Source: Tupaia tana (taxonomy: Eukaryota; Chordata; Mammalia; Scandentia; Tupaiidae). From it: a stretch of 64,000 nucleotides of DNA. The translations under genes and the position numbers were made by a program. This document shows, piece by piece, positions 49,201 to 61,098 of this stretch. Under the pieces are notes generated by a model. That model worked only from the letters and a program-made list of their open reading frames with translations. It did no database searches and had not been told where the DNA came from. The stretch's first letter is position 1, and every line of letters starts with the position of its first letter. Location: positions 248,001-312,000 of the forward strand of contig JAKSZU010000210.1 of the NCBI GenBank assembly GCA_026018925.1, written 5' to 3'.

Positions 49201-51721
49201 TTTCGCCTATGCCCTGAAATATCTAGATCCCAGTATCCATGTGGAATCTTCTCAGAGAATGGCTCAACTCTCCTGCCTTGGATAAAGGAGCAGAAGGGCT
49301 TATTAACAAAACAAAAGATGGAGGTGAGAGCAAGTGAGAAATTCTACCTTTAAAAAAATCGTAAAAAGGAATAATTACCCAAAAAAATGAGGAGACAGGA
49401 GCAGAGAGAGACAGAGACCTCAGAGACACAGAGACAGGGATAGAAGGCCAGAGGGGCTCCCTACCACACTAGCTTTGCTTGCTGGAGGCGGAATTATGAG
49501 TAGAAAATCTTCATTTCGCCTGTGCCCTGAAATATCTAGTTCCCAGTATCCATGTGGAATCTTCTCAGAGAATGGCTCAACTCTCCTGCCTGGGAGAAAG
49601 GAGCAGAAGGGCTTATTAGCAAAACAAAAGATGGAGCTGAGAGCCAGAGAGAAATTCTACCTTTAAAAAAATCGTAAAAAAAAAATTACCAAAAAAAATA
49701 TGAGGAGACCGGAACAGAGAGAGACAGAAACCTCAGAGACACAGAGACTGGGATAGAAGGCCAGAGGGGCTCCCTACCACACTAGCTTTGCTTGCTGGAG
49801 CCTGAATTATGAGTAGAAAATCTTCATTTCGCCTGTGCCCTGAAATATCTAGTTCCCAGTATCCATGTGGAAACTTCTCAGAAAATGGCTCAACTCTCCT
49901 GCCTGGGAGAAAGGAGCAGAAGGGCTTATTAACAAAATAAAATATGGAGCTGAGAACCGGAGAGAAATTCTACCTTTAAAAAAATCGTAAAAAGGAAAAA
50001 TTACCAAAAAAATGAGGAGACAGGAGCACAGAGAGACAGAGACCTCAGAGACACAGAGACAGGCATAGAAGGCCAGAGGCGCTCCCTACCACACTAGCTT
50101 TGCATGCTGGAGGCTGAATTATGAGTAGAAAATCTTCATTTCGCCTGTGCCCTGAAATATCTAGTTCCCAGTATCTATGTGGAAACTTCTCAGAGAATGG
50201 CTCAAGTCTCTTGCCTGGGAGAAAGGAGCAGAAGGGCTTATTAACAAAACAAAAGATGGAGTTGAGAGCCAGAGAGAAATTATACATTTAAAAAAATCGT
50301 AAAAAGGAAAAATTACCAAAAAAAATGAGGAGACAGGAGCAGAGAGAGACAGATGCCTCAGAGACACAGAGACAGGGATAGAGGGCCAGAGGGACTGCCT
50401 ACCACATTAGCTTTGCTTGCTGGAGGCTGAATTATGAGTAGAAAATCTTCATTTCGCCTGTGCCCTGAAATATCAAGTTCCCAGTATCCATGTGGAAACT
50501 TCTCAGAGAATGGCTCAACTCTCCTGCCTGGGAGAAAGGAGCAGAAGGGCTTATTAACAAAACAAAAGATGGAGCAGAGAGTCAGAGAGAAATTCTACCT
50601 TTAAAAATTCGTAAAAAGTAAAAATTAACAAAAAAATGAGGAGACAGGAGCAGAGAGAGACAGAGACCTCAGAGACACACAGACAAGGATAGAAGGCCAG
50701 AGGGGCTCCTTACCACACTAGCTTTGCTTGCTGGAGGCTGAATTATGAGTAGAAAATCTTCATTTCTCCTGTACCCTGAAATATCTAGTTCCCAGTATCC
50801 ATGTGGAATCTTCTCAGAGAATGGCTCAACTCTCCTGCCTGGGAGAAAGGAGCAGAAGGGCTTATTAACAAAACGAAAGATGGAGCTGAGAGCCAGAGAG
50901 AAATTCTACCTTTAAAAAAATCGTAAAAAGGAAAAATTACCAAAAAAAATGAGGAGACAGGAGCAGAGAGAGACAGAGACCTCAGAGACACAGAGACAGG
51001 GATAGAAGGCCAGAGGAGCTCCCTACCACACTAGCTTTGCTTGCTGGAGGCTGAATTATGAATAGAAAATCTTCATTTCGCCTGTGCCCTGAAATATCTA
51101 GATCCTAGTATCCATGTGGAATCTTCTCAGAGAATGGCTCAACTCTCCTGCCTGGGAGAAAGGAGCAGAAGGGCTTATTAACAAAACAAAAGATGGAGCT
51201 GAGAGCCAGAGAGAAATTCTACCTTTAAAAAAATCGTAAAAAGGAAAAATTACCCAAAAAAATGAGGAGACAGGAGCAGAGAGAGACAGAGACCTCAGAG
51301 ACACAGAGACAGGGATAGAAGGCCAGAGGGGCTCCCTACCACACAAGCTTTGCTTGCTGGAGTCTGAATTATGAGTAGAAAATCTTCATTTCGCCTGTGC
51401 CCTGAAATATCTAGTTCCCAGTATCCATGTGGAATCTTCTCAGAGAATGGCTCAACTCTCCTGCCTGGGAGAAAGGAGCAGAAGGGCTTATTAACAAAAC
51501 GAAAGATGGAGCTGAGAGCCAGAGAGAAATTCTACCTTTAAAAAAATCGTAAAAAGGAAAAATTACCAAAAAAAGAGGAGAAATAGCAGAGAGAGACAGA
51601 GACCTCAGAGACACAGAGACAGGGATAGAGGGCCAGAGGGACTCCCTACCACACTAGCTTTGCTTGCTGGAGGCTGAATTATGAGTAGAAAATCTTCATT
51701 TCGCCTGTGCCCTGAAATATC
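46212..51721 (+). repeat. 17.6-monomer segment, copy 2
   Basis: It matches 35271-40778. Copy-specific changes include gaatgcctcaagtc, ccacgtgg near 47363, a ggggaaatagcag-like tail (atgcggagaaatagcag near 47825), ccagtggaactcc near 48822, tcgcctatgcc near 49204, and caagtctcttgcc near 50203. Its 3' end runs into the 15-monomer duplication at 51721. Confidence 0.9.
47033..51720 (+). repeat. 15-monomer (4.69 kb) tandem duplication, copy 1
   Basis: It is followed directly by copy 2 (51721-56409) at offset 4688-4689. Shared derived marks absent from the older relative at 36-41 kb include gaatgcctcaagtc, ccacgtgg, ccagtggaactcc, gcctatgcc and caagtctcttgcc. I saw very few differences between the copies. 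Confidence 0.93.
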
Positions 51722-51916
51722 TAGTTCCCAGTATCCATGTGGAATATTCTCAGAGAATGCCTCAAGTCTCCTGCATGGGAGAAAGGAGCAGAAGGGCTTA
51801 TTAACAAAACAAAAGATGGAGCTGAGAGCCAGAGAGAAATTCTACTTTTAAAAAAAATCTTAAAAAGGAAAAATTAACAAATAAAATGAGGAGACATGAG
51901 CAGAGAGAGACAGAGA
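51603..51916 (+). other. Hybrid (junction) monomer of the 15-monomer duplication
   Basis: The 5' part (gatagagggcc, gggactcc) belongs with 40665 onward. The 3' part (ctagttcccag, ggaatattctcag, gaatgcctcaagtc, acaaataaaatg) belongs with 47033 onward. The exchange lies between about 51650 and 51721. Confidence 0.85.
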
Positions 51917-54900
51917 ACTCAGAGACACAGAGACAGGGATAGAAGGCCAGAGGGGCTCCCTACCACACTAGCTTTGCTTGCTGGAGTCTGAATTATGAGT
52001 AGAAAATCTTCATTTCGCCTGTGCCCTGAAATATCTAGTTCCCAGTATCCACGTGGAATCTTCTCAGAGAATGGCTCAACTCTCCTGCCTGGGAGAAAGG
52101 AGCAGAAGGGCTTATTAACAAAACAAAAGATGGAGATGAGAGCCAGAGAGAAATTCTACCTTTAAAAAAATCGTAAAACGGAAAAATTACCAAAAAAATT
52201 GAGGAGACAGGAGCAGAGAGAGACAGAGAACTCAGAGACACAGAGACAGGGATAGAGGGCCAGAGTGGCTCCCTACCACACTAGCTTTGCTTGCTGGAGG
52301 CTGAATTATGAGTAGAAAATCTTCATTTCGCCTGTGCCCTGAAATATTTAGTTCCCAGTATCCATGAGGAATCTTCTCAGAGAATGGCTCAACTCTCCTG
52401 CCTGGGAGAAAGGAGCAGAAGGGCTTATTAACAAAACGAAAGATGGAGCTGAGAGCCAGAGAGAAATTCTACCTTTAAAAAAATCGTAAAAAGGAAAAAT
52501 TACCAAAAAAAAGTGCGGAGAAATAGCAGAGAGAGACAGAGACCTCAGAGACACAGAGAAAGTGATAGAAGGCCAGAGGGGCTCCCTACCACACTAGCTT
52601 TGCTTGTTTGAGGCTGAATTATGAGTAGAAAATCTTCATTTCTCCTGTGCCCTGAAATATCTAGTTCCCAGTATCCATGTGGAATCTTCTCAGGGAATGG
52701 CTCAACTCTCCTGCCTGGGAGAAAGGAGCAGAAGGGCTTATTAACAAAACAAAAGATGGAGCAGAGAGTCAGAGAGAAATTCTACCTTTAAAAAATCGTA
52801 AAAAGTAAAAATTAACAAAAAAATGAGGAGACAGGAGCAGAGAGAGACAGAGACCTCAGAGACACACAGACAAGGATAGAAGGCCAGAGGGGCTCCCTAC
52901 CAAAGTAGCTTTGCTTGCTGGAGGCTGAATTATGAGTAGAAAATCTTCATTTCTCCTGTGCCCTGAAATATCTAGTTCCCAGTATCCATGTGGAATCTTC
53001 TGAGAGAATGGCTCAACTCTCCTGCCTGGGAAAAAGGAGCAGAAGGGCTTATTAACAAAACAAAAGATGGAGCTGAGAGCCAGAGAGAAATTCTACCTTT
53101 AAAAAAACCGTAAAAAGGAAAAATTACCAAAAAAAATGAGGAGACAGGAGCAGAGAGAGACAGAGACCTCAGAGACACAGAGACAGGGATAGAAGGCCAG
53201 AGGGGCTCCCTACCACACTAGCTTTGATTGCTGGAGGCTGAATTATGAATAGAAAATCTTCATTTCGCCTGTGCCCTGAAATATCTAGTTCCCAGTATCC
53301 ATGTGGAACCTTCTCAGAGAATGGCTCAACACTCCTGCCTGGGAGAAAGGAGCAGAAGGGCTTATTAACAAAACAAAAGATGGAGCTGAGAGCCAGAGAG
53401 AAATTCTACCTTTAAAAAAATCGTAAAAAGGAAAAATTACCCAAAAAAATGAGGAGACAGGAGCAGAGAGAGACAGAGACCTCAGAGACACAGAGACAGG
53501 GATAGAAGGCCAGTGGAACTCCCTACCACACGAGCTTTGCTTGCTGGAGTCTGAATTATGAGTAGAAAATCTTCATTTCGCCTGTGCCGTGAAATATCTA
53601 TTTCCCAGTATCCATGTGGAATCTTCTCAGAGAATGGCTCAACTCTCCTGCATGGGAGAAAGGAGCAGAAGGGCTTATTAACAAAACAAAAGATGGAGCT
53701 GAGAGCCAGAGAGAAATTCTACCTTTAAAAAAAATCGCAAAAAGGAAAAATTACCGAAAAAAATGAGGAGACAGGAGCAGAGAGAGACAGAGACCTCAGA
53801 GACACAGAGACAGGGATAGAAGGCCAGAGGGGCTCCCTACCACACTAGCTTTGCTTGCTGGAGGCTGAATTATGAGTAGAAAATCTTCATTTCGCCTATG
53901 CCCTGAAATATCTAGATCCCAGTATCCATGTGGAATCTTCTCAGAGAATGGCTCAACTCTCCTGCCTTGGATAAAGGAGCAGAAGGGCTTATTAACAAAA
54001 CAAAAGATGGAGGTGAGAGCAAGTGAGAAATTCTACCTTTAAAAAAATCGTAAAAAGGAATAATTACCCAAAAAAATGAGGAGACAGGAGCAGAGAGAGA
54101 CAGAGACCTCAGAGACACAGAGACAGGGATAGAAGGCCAGAGGGGCTCCCTACCACACTAGCTTTGCTTGCTGGAGGCGGAATTATGAGTAGAAAATCTT
54201 CATTTCGCCTGTGCCCTGAAATATCTAGTTCCCAGTATCCATGTGGAATCTTCTCAGAGAATGGCTCAACTCTCCTGCCTGGGAGAAAGGAGCAGAAGGG
54301 CTTATTAGCAAAACAAAAGATGGAGCTGAGAGCCAGAGAGAAATTCTACCTTTAAAAAAATCGTAAAAAAAAAATTACCAAAAAAAATATGAGGAGACCG
54401 GAACAGAGAGAGACAGAAACCTCAGAGACACAGAGACTGGGATAGAAGGCCAGAGGGGCTCCCTACCACACTAGCTTTGCTTGCTGGAGCCTGAATTATG
54501 AGTAGAAAATCTTCATTTCGCCTGTGCCCTGAAATATCTAGTTCCCAGTATCCATGTGGAAACTTCTCAGAAAATGGCTCAACTCTCCTGCCTGGGAGAA
54601 AGGAGCAGAAGGGCTTATTAACAAAATAAAATATGGAGCTGAGAACCGGAGAGAAATTCTACCTTTAAAAAAATCGTAAAAAGGAAAAATTACCAAAAAA
54701 ATGAGGAGACAGGAGCACAGAGAGACAGAGACCTCAGAGACACAGAGACAGGCATAGAAGGCCAGAGGCGCTCCCTACCACACTAGCTTTGCATGCTGGA
54801 GGCTGAATTATGAGTAGAAAATCTTCATTTCGCCTGTGCCCTGAAATATCTAGTTCCCAGTATCTATGTGGAAACTTCTCAGAGAATGGCTCAAGTCTCT

Positions 54901-56409
54901 TGCCTGGGAGAAAGGAGCAGAAGGGCTTATTAACAAAACAAAAGATGGAGTTGAGAGCCAGAGAGAAATTATACATTTAAAAAAATCGTAAAAAGGAAAA
55001 ATTACCAAAAAAAATGAGGAGACAGGAGCAGAGAGAGACAGATGCCTCAGAGACACAGAGACAGGGATAGAGGGCCAGAGGGACTGCCTACCACATTAGC
55101 TTTGCTTGCTGGAGGCTGAATTATGAGTAGAAAATCTTCATTTCGCCTGTGCCCTGAAATATCAAGTTCCCAGTATCCATGTGGAAACTTCTCAGAGAAT
55201 GGCTCAACTCTCCTGCCTGGGAGAAAGGAGCAGAAGGGCTTATTAACAAAACAAAAGATGGAGCAGAGAGTCAGAGAGAAATTCTACCTTTAAAAATTCG
55301 TAAAAAGTAAAAATTAACAAAAAAATGAGGAGACAGGAGCAGAGAGAGACAGAGACCTCAGAGACACACAGACAAGGATAGAAGGCCAGAGGGGCTCCTT
55401 ACCACACTAGCTTTGCTTGCTGGAGGCTGAATTATGAGTAGAAAATCTTCATTTCTCCTGTACCCTGAAATATCTAGTTCCCAGTATCCATGTGGAATCT
55501 TCTCAGAGAATGGCTCAACTCTCCTGCCTGGGAGAAAGGAGCAGAAGGGCTTATTAACAAAACGAAAGATGGAGCTGAGAGCCAGAGAGAAATTCTACCT
55601 TTAAAAAAATCGTAAAAAGGAAAAATTACCAAAAAAAATGAGGAGACAGGAGCAGAGAGAGACAGAGACCTCAGAGACACAGAGACAGGGATAGAAGGCC
55701 AGAGGAGCTCCCTACCACACTAGCTTTGCTTGCTGGAGGCTGAATTATGAATAGAAAATCTTCATTTCGCCTGTGCCCTGAAATATCTAGATCCTAGTAT
55801 CCATGTGGAATCTTCTCAGAGAATGGCTCAACTCTCCTGCCTGGGAGAAAGGAGCAGAAGGGCTTATTAACAAAACAAAAGATGGAGCTGAGAGCCAGAG
55901 AGAAATTCTACCTTTAAAAAAATCGTAAAAAGGAAAAATTACCCAAAAAAATGAGGAGACAGGAGCAGAGAGAGACAGAGACCTCAGAGACACAGAGACA
56001 GGGATAGAAGGCCAGAGGGGCTCCCTACCACACGAGCTTTGCTTGCTGGAGTCTGAATTATGAGTAGAAAATCTTCATTTCGCCTGTGCCCTGAAATATC
56101 TAGTTCCCAGTATCCATGTGGAATCTTCTCAGAGAATGGCTCAACTCTCCTGCCTGGGAGAAAGGAGCAGAAGGGCTTATTAACAAAACGAAAGATGGAG
56201 CTGAGAGCCAGAGAGAAATTCTACCTTTAAAAAAATCGTAAAAAGGAAAAATTACCAAAAAAAGAGGAGAAATAGCAGAGAGAGACAGAGACCTCAGAGA
56301 CACAGAGACAGGGATAGAGGGCCAGAGGGACTCCCTACCACACTAGCTTTGCTTGCTGGAGGCTGAATTATGAGTAGAAAATCTTCATTTCGCCTGTGCC
56401 CTGAAATAT
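51721..56409 (+). repeat. 15-monomer tandem duplication, copy 2
   Basis: It matches 47033-51720. Differences seen are an extra base in the A-run giving aagtgcgg near 52511, cagggatag near 53500 where copy 1 has caggtatag (48811), and ctatttccc near 53600 where copy 1 has ctagttccc. Its 3' neighbour (caagttcccag at 56410 onward) continues as at 40779, as expected for the outer flank of a tandem duplication. Confidence 0.92.
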
Positions 56410-57283
56410 CAAGTTCCCAGTATCCATGTGGAATCTTCTCAGAGAATGGCTCAACTCTCCTGCCTGGGAGAAAGGAGCAGAAGGGCTTATTAACAAAACA
56501 AAAGATGGAGCAGAGAGTCAGAGAGAAATTCTACCTTTAAAAAATCGTAAAAAGGAAAAATTAGCAAAAAAATGAGGAGACAGGAGCAGAGAGAGACAGA
56601 GAACTCAGAGACACACAGACAAGGATAGAAGGCCAGAGGGGCTCCCTACCACACTAGCTTTGCTTGCTGGAGGCTGAATTATGAGTAGAAAATCTTCGTT
56701 TCTCCTGTGCCCTGAAATATCTTGTTCCCATTATTCATGTGGAATCTTCTCAGAGAATGGCTCAACTCTCCTGCCTGGGAGAAAGGAGCAGAAGGGCTTA
56801 TTAACAAAACGAAAGATGGAGCTGAGAGCCAGAGAGAAATTCTACCTTTAAAAAAATCGAAAAAAGGAAAAATTACCAAAAAAAATGAGGGGAAATGAGC
56901 AGAGAGAGACAGAGACCTCAGAGACACAGAGACAGGGATAGAGGGCCAGAGGGACTCCCTACCACACTAGCTTTGCTTGCTGGAGGCTGAATTATGAGTA
57001 GAAAATCTTCATTTCGCCTGTGCCCTGAAATATCTAGTTCCCAGTATCCATGTGGAATATTCTCAGAGAATGCCTCAAGTCTCCTGCATGGGAGAAAGGA
57101 GCAGAAGGGCTTATTAACAAAACAAAAGATGGAGCTGAGAGCCAGAGAGAAATTCTACTTTTAAAAAAAATCTTAAAAAGGAAAAATTAACAAATAAAAT
57201 GAGGAGACATGAGCAGAGAGAGACAGAGAACTCAGAGACACAGAGACAGGGATAGAAGGCCAGAGGGGCTCCCTACCACACTA
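53221..57283 (+). repeat. 13-monomer (4.06 kb) tandem duplication, copy 1
   Basis: The first 3.8 kb (53221-57034) is repeated at 57284-61098, offset 4064, from gctttgattgctgg to the gaggggaaatgag monomer. Shared marks include ccagtggaactcc, tgccgtgaa, atcgcaaaaagg, gcctatgcc, gaggcggaattatg, agcaaaacaaaag, aaaataaaatatgg with gagaaccgg, attaattc-free ttattcatgtgg and ttagcaaaaaaatg. Confidence 0.92.
56916..57229 (+). other. Hybrid monomer, exchange junction 1 in the 57 kb region
   Basis: It starts as the gagggcc/gggactcc unit that follows a gaggggaaatgag monomer (compare 43159 and 60980). From the ctagttccc site (57034) it becomes the ggaatattctc, gaatgcctcaagtc, acaaataaaatg class of 47033 and 51721. 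Confidence 0.82.
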
Positions 57284-57543
57284 GCTTTGATTGCTGGAGG
57301 CTGAATTATGAATAGAAAATCTTCATTTCGCCTGTGCCCTGAAATATCTAGTTCCCAGTATCCATGTGGAACCTTCTCAGAGAATGGCTCAACACTCCTG
57401 CCTGGGAGAAAGGAGCAGAAGGGCTTATTAACAAAACAAAAGATGGAGCTGAGAGCCAGAGAGAAATTCTACCTTTAAAAAAATCGTAAAAAGGAAAAAT
57501 TACCCAAAAAAAATGAGGAGACAGGAGCAGAGAGAGACAGAGA
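57230..57543 (+). other. Hybrid monomer, exchange junction 2 in the 57 kb region
   Basis: It begins with actcagagacac, the normal continuation of the previous class (compare 47229 and 51917). From about 57284 it is the gctttgattgctgg, tgaatag, ggaaccttctc, caacactcc class of 48533 and 53221. Two exchange points thus lie within about 250 bp of each other. Confidence 0.82.
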
Positions 57544-60500
57544 CCTCAGAGACACAGAGACAGGTATAGAAGGCCAGTGGAACTCCCTACCACACGAGCT
57601 TTGCTTGCTGGAGTCTGAATTATGAGTAGAAAATCTTCATTTCGCCTGTGCCGTGAAATATCTAGTTCCCAGTATCCATGTGGAATCTTCTCAGAGAATG
57701 GCTCAACTCTCCTGCATGGGAGAAAGGAGCAGAAGGGCTTATTAACAAAACAAAAGATGGAGCTGAGAGCCAGAGAGAAATTCTACCTTTAAAAAAAATC
57801 GCAAAAAGGAAAAATTACCGAAAAAAATGAGGAGACAGGAGCAGAGAGAGACAGAGACCTCAGAGACACAGAGACAGGGATAGAAGGCCAGAGGGGCTCC
57901 CTACCACACTAGCTTTTCTTGCTGGAGGCTGAATTATGAGTAGAAAATCTTCATTTCGCCTATGCCCTGAAATATCTAGATCCCAGTATCCATGTGGAAT
58001 CTTCTCAGAGAATGGCTCAACTCTCCTGCCTTGGATAAAGGAGCAGAAGGGCTTATTAACAAAACAAAAGATGGAGGTGAGAGCAAGTGAGAAATTCTAC
58101 CTTTAAAAAAATCGTAAAAAGGAATAATTACCCAAAAAAATGAGGAGACAGGAGCAGAGAGAGACAGAGACCTCAGAGACACAGAGACAGGGATAGAAGG
58201 CCAGAGGGGCTCCCTACCACACTAGCTTTGCTTGCTGGAGGCGGAATTATGAGTAGAAAATCTTCATTTCGCCTGTGCCCTGAAATATCTAGTTCCCAGT
58301 ATCCATGTGGAATCTTCTCAGAGAATGGCTCAACTCTCCTGCCTGGGAGAAAGGAGCAGAAGGGCTTATTAGCAAAACAAAAGATGGAGCTGAGAGCCAG
58401 AGAGAAATTCTACCTTTAAAAAAATCGTAAAAAAAAAATTACCAAAAAAAATATGAGGAGCCCGGAACAGAGAGAGACAGAAACCTCAGAGACACAGAGA
58501 CTGGGATAGAAGGCCAGAGGGGCTCCCTACCACACTAGCTTTGCTTGCTGGAGCCTGAATTATGAGTAGAAAATCTTCATTTCGCCTGTGCCCTGAAATA
58601 TCTAGTTCCCAGTATCCATGTGGAAACTTCTCAGAAAATGGCTCAACTCTCCTGCCTGGGAGAAAGGAGCAGAAGGGCTTATTAACAAAATAAAATATGG
58701 AGCTGAGAACCGGAGAGAAATTCTACCTTTAAAAAAATCGTAAAAAGGAAAAATTACCAAAAAAATGAGGAGACAGGAGCACAGAGAGACAGAGACCTCA
58801 GAGACACAGAGACAGGCATAGAAGGCCAGAGGCGCTCCCTACCACACTAGCTTTGCATGCTGGAGGCTGAATTATGAGTAGAAAATCTTCATTTCGCCTG
58901 TGCCCTGAAATATCTAGTTCCCAGTATCTATGTGGAAACTTCTCAGAGAATGGCTCAACTCTCTTGCCTGGGAGAAAGGAGCAGAAGGGCTTATTAACAA
59001 AACAAAAGATGGAGTTGAGAGCCAGAGAGAAATTATACATTTAAAAAAATCGTAAAAAGGAAAAATTACCAAAAAAAATGAGGAGACAGGAGCAGAGAGA
59101 GACAGATGCCTCAGAGACACAGAGACAGGGATAGAGGGCCAGAGGGACTGCCTACCACATTAGCTTTGCTTGCTGGAGGCTGAATTATGAGTAGAAAATC
59201 TTCATTTCGCCTGTGCCCTGAAATATCAAGTTCCCAGTATCCATGTGGAAACTTCTCAGAGAATGGCTCAACTCTCCTGCCTGGGAGAAAGGAGCAGAAG
59301 GGCTTATTAACAAAACAAAAGATGGAGCAGAGAGTCAGAGAGAAATTCTACCTTTAAAAATTCGTAAAAAGTAAAAATTAACAAAAAAATGAGGAGACAG
59401 GAGCAGAGAGAGACAGAGACCTCAGAGACACACAGACAAGGATAGAAGGCCAGAGGGGCTCCTTACCACACTAGCTTTGCTTGCTGGAGGCTGAATTATG
59501 AGTAGAAAATCTTCATTTCTCCTGTACCCTGAAATATCTAGTTCCCAGTATCCATGTGGAATCTTCTCAGAGAATGGCTCAACTCTCCTGCCTGGGAGAA
59601 AGGAGCAGAAGGGCTTATTAACAAAACGAAAGATGGAGCTGAGAGCCAGAGAGAAATTCTACCTTTAAAAAAATCGTAAAAAGGAAAAATTACCAAAAAA
59701 AATGAGGAGACAGGAGCAGAGAGAGACAGAGACCTCAGAGACACAGAGACAGGGATAGAAGGCCAGAGGAGCTCCCTACCACACTAGCTTTGCTTGCTGG
59801 AGGCTGAATTATGAATAGAAAATCTTCATTTCGCCTGTGCCCTGAAATATCTAGATCCTAGTATCCATGTGGAATCTTCTCAGAGAATGGCTCAACTCTC
59901 CTGCCTGGGAGAAAGGAGCAGAAGGGCTTATTAACAAAACAAAAGATGGAGCTGAGAGCCAGAGAGAAATTCTACCTTTAAAAAAATCGTAAAAAGGAAA
60001 AATTACCCAAAAAAATGAGGAGACAGGAGCAGAGAGAGACAGAGACCTCAGAGACACAGAGACAGGGATAGAAGGCCAGAGGGGCTCCCTACCACACGAG
60101 CTTTGCTTGCTGGAGTCTGAATTATGAGTAGAAAATCTTCATTTCGCCTGTGCCCTGAAATATCTAGTTCCCAGTATCCATGTGGAATCTTCTCAGAGAA
60201 TGGCTCAACTCTCCTGCCTGGGAGAAAGGAGCAGAAGGGCTTATTAACAAAACGAAAGATGGAGCTGAGAGCCAGAGAGAAATTCTACCTTTAAAAAAAT
60301 CGTAAAAAGGAAAAATTACCAAAAAAAGAGGAGAAATAGCAGAGAGAGACAGAGACCTCAGAGACACAGAGACAGGGATAGAGGGCCAGAGGGACTCCCT
60401 ACCACACTAGCTTTGCTTGCTGGAGGCTGAATTATGAGTAGAAAATCTTCATTTCGCCTGTGCCCTGAAATATCAAGTTCCCAGTATCCATGTGGAATCT

Positions 60501-61098
60501 TCTCAGAGAATGGCTCAACTCTCCTGCCTGGGAGAAAGGAGCAGAAGGGCTTATTAACAAAACAAAAGATGGAGCAGAGAGTCAGAGAGAAATTCTACCT
60601 TTAAAAAATCGTAAAAAGGAAAAATTAGCAAAAAAATGAGGAGACAGGAGCAGAGAGAGACAGAGAACTCAGAGACACACAGACAAGGATAGAAGGCCAG
60701 AGGGGCTCCCTACCACACTAGCTTTGCTTGCTGGAGGCTGAATTATGAGTAGAAAATCTTCGTTTCTCCTGTGCCCTGAAATATCTTGTTCCCATTATTC
60801 ATGTGGAATCTTCTCAGAGAATGGCTCAACTCTCCTGCCTGGGAGAAAGGAGCAGAAGGGCTTATTAACAAAACGAAAGATGGAGCTGAGAGCCAGAGAG
60901 AAATTCTACCTTTAAAAAAATCGAAAAAAGGAAAAATTACCAAAAAAAATGAGGGGAAATGAGCAGAGAGAGACAGAGACCTCAGAGACACAGAGACAGG
61001 GATAGAGGGCCAGAGGGACTCCCTACCACACTAGCTTTGCTTGCTGGAGGCTGAATTATGAGTAGAAAATCTTCATTTCGCCTGTGCCCTGAAATATC
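57284..61098 (+). repeat. 13-monomer tandem duplication, copy 2
   Basis: It matches 53221-57034 but keeps older states at some sites: caggtatag (about 57563), ctagttccc (57661) and caactctcttgcc (about 58955). Private changes include gcttttcttgc near 57912 and gagcccggaac near 58459. It continues into 43277-like sequence (caagttcccggtat) at 61099. Confidence 0.92.
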
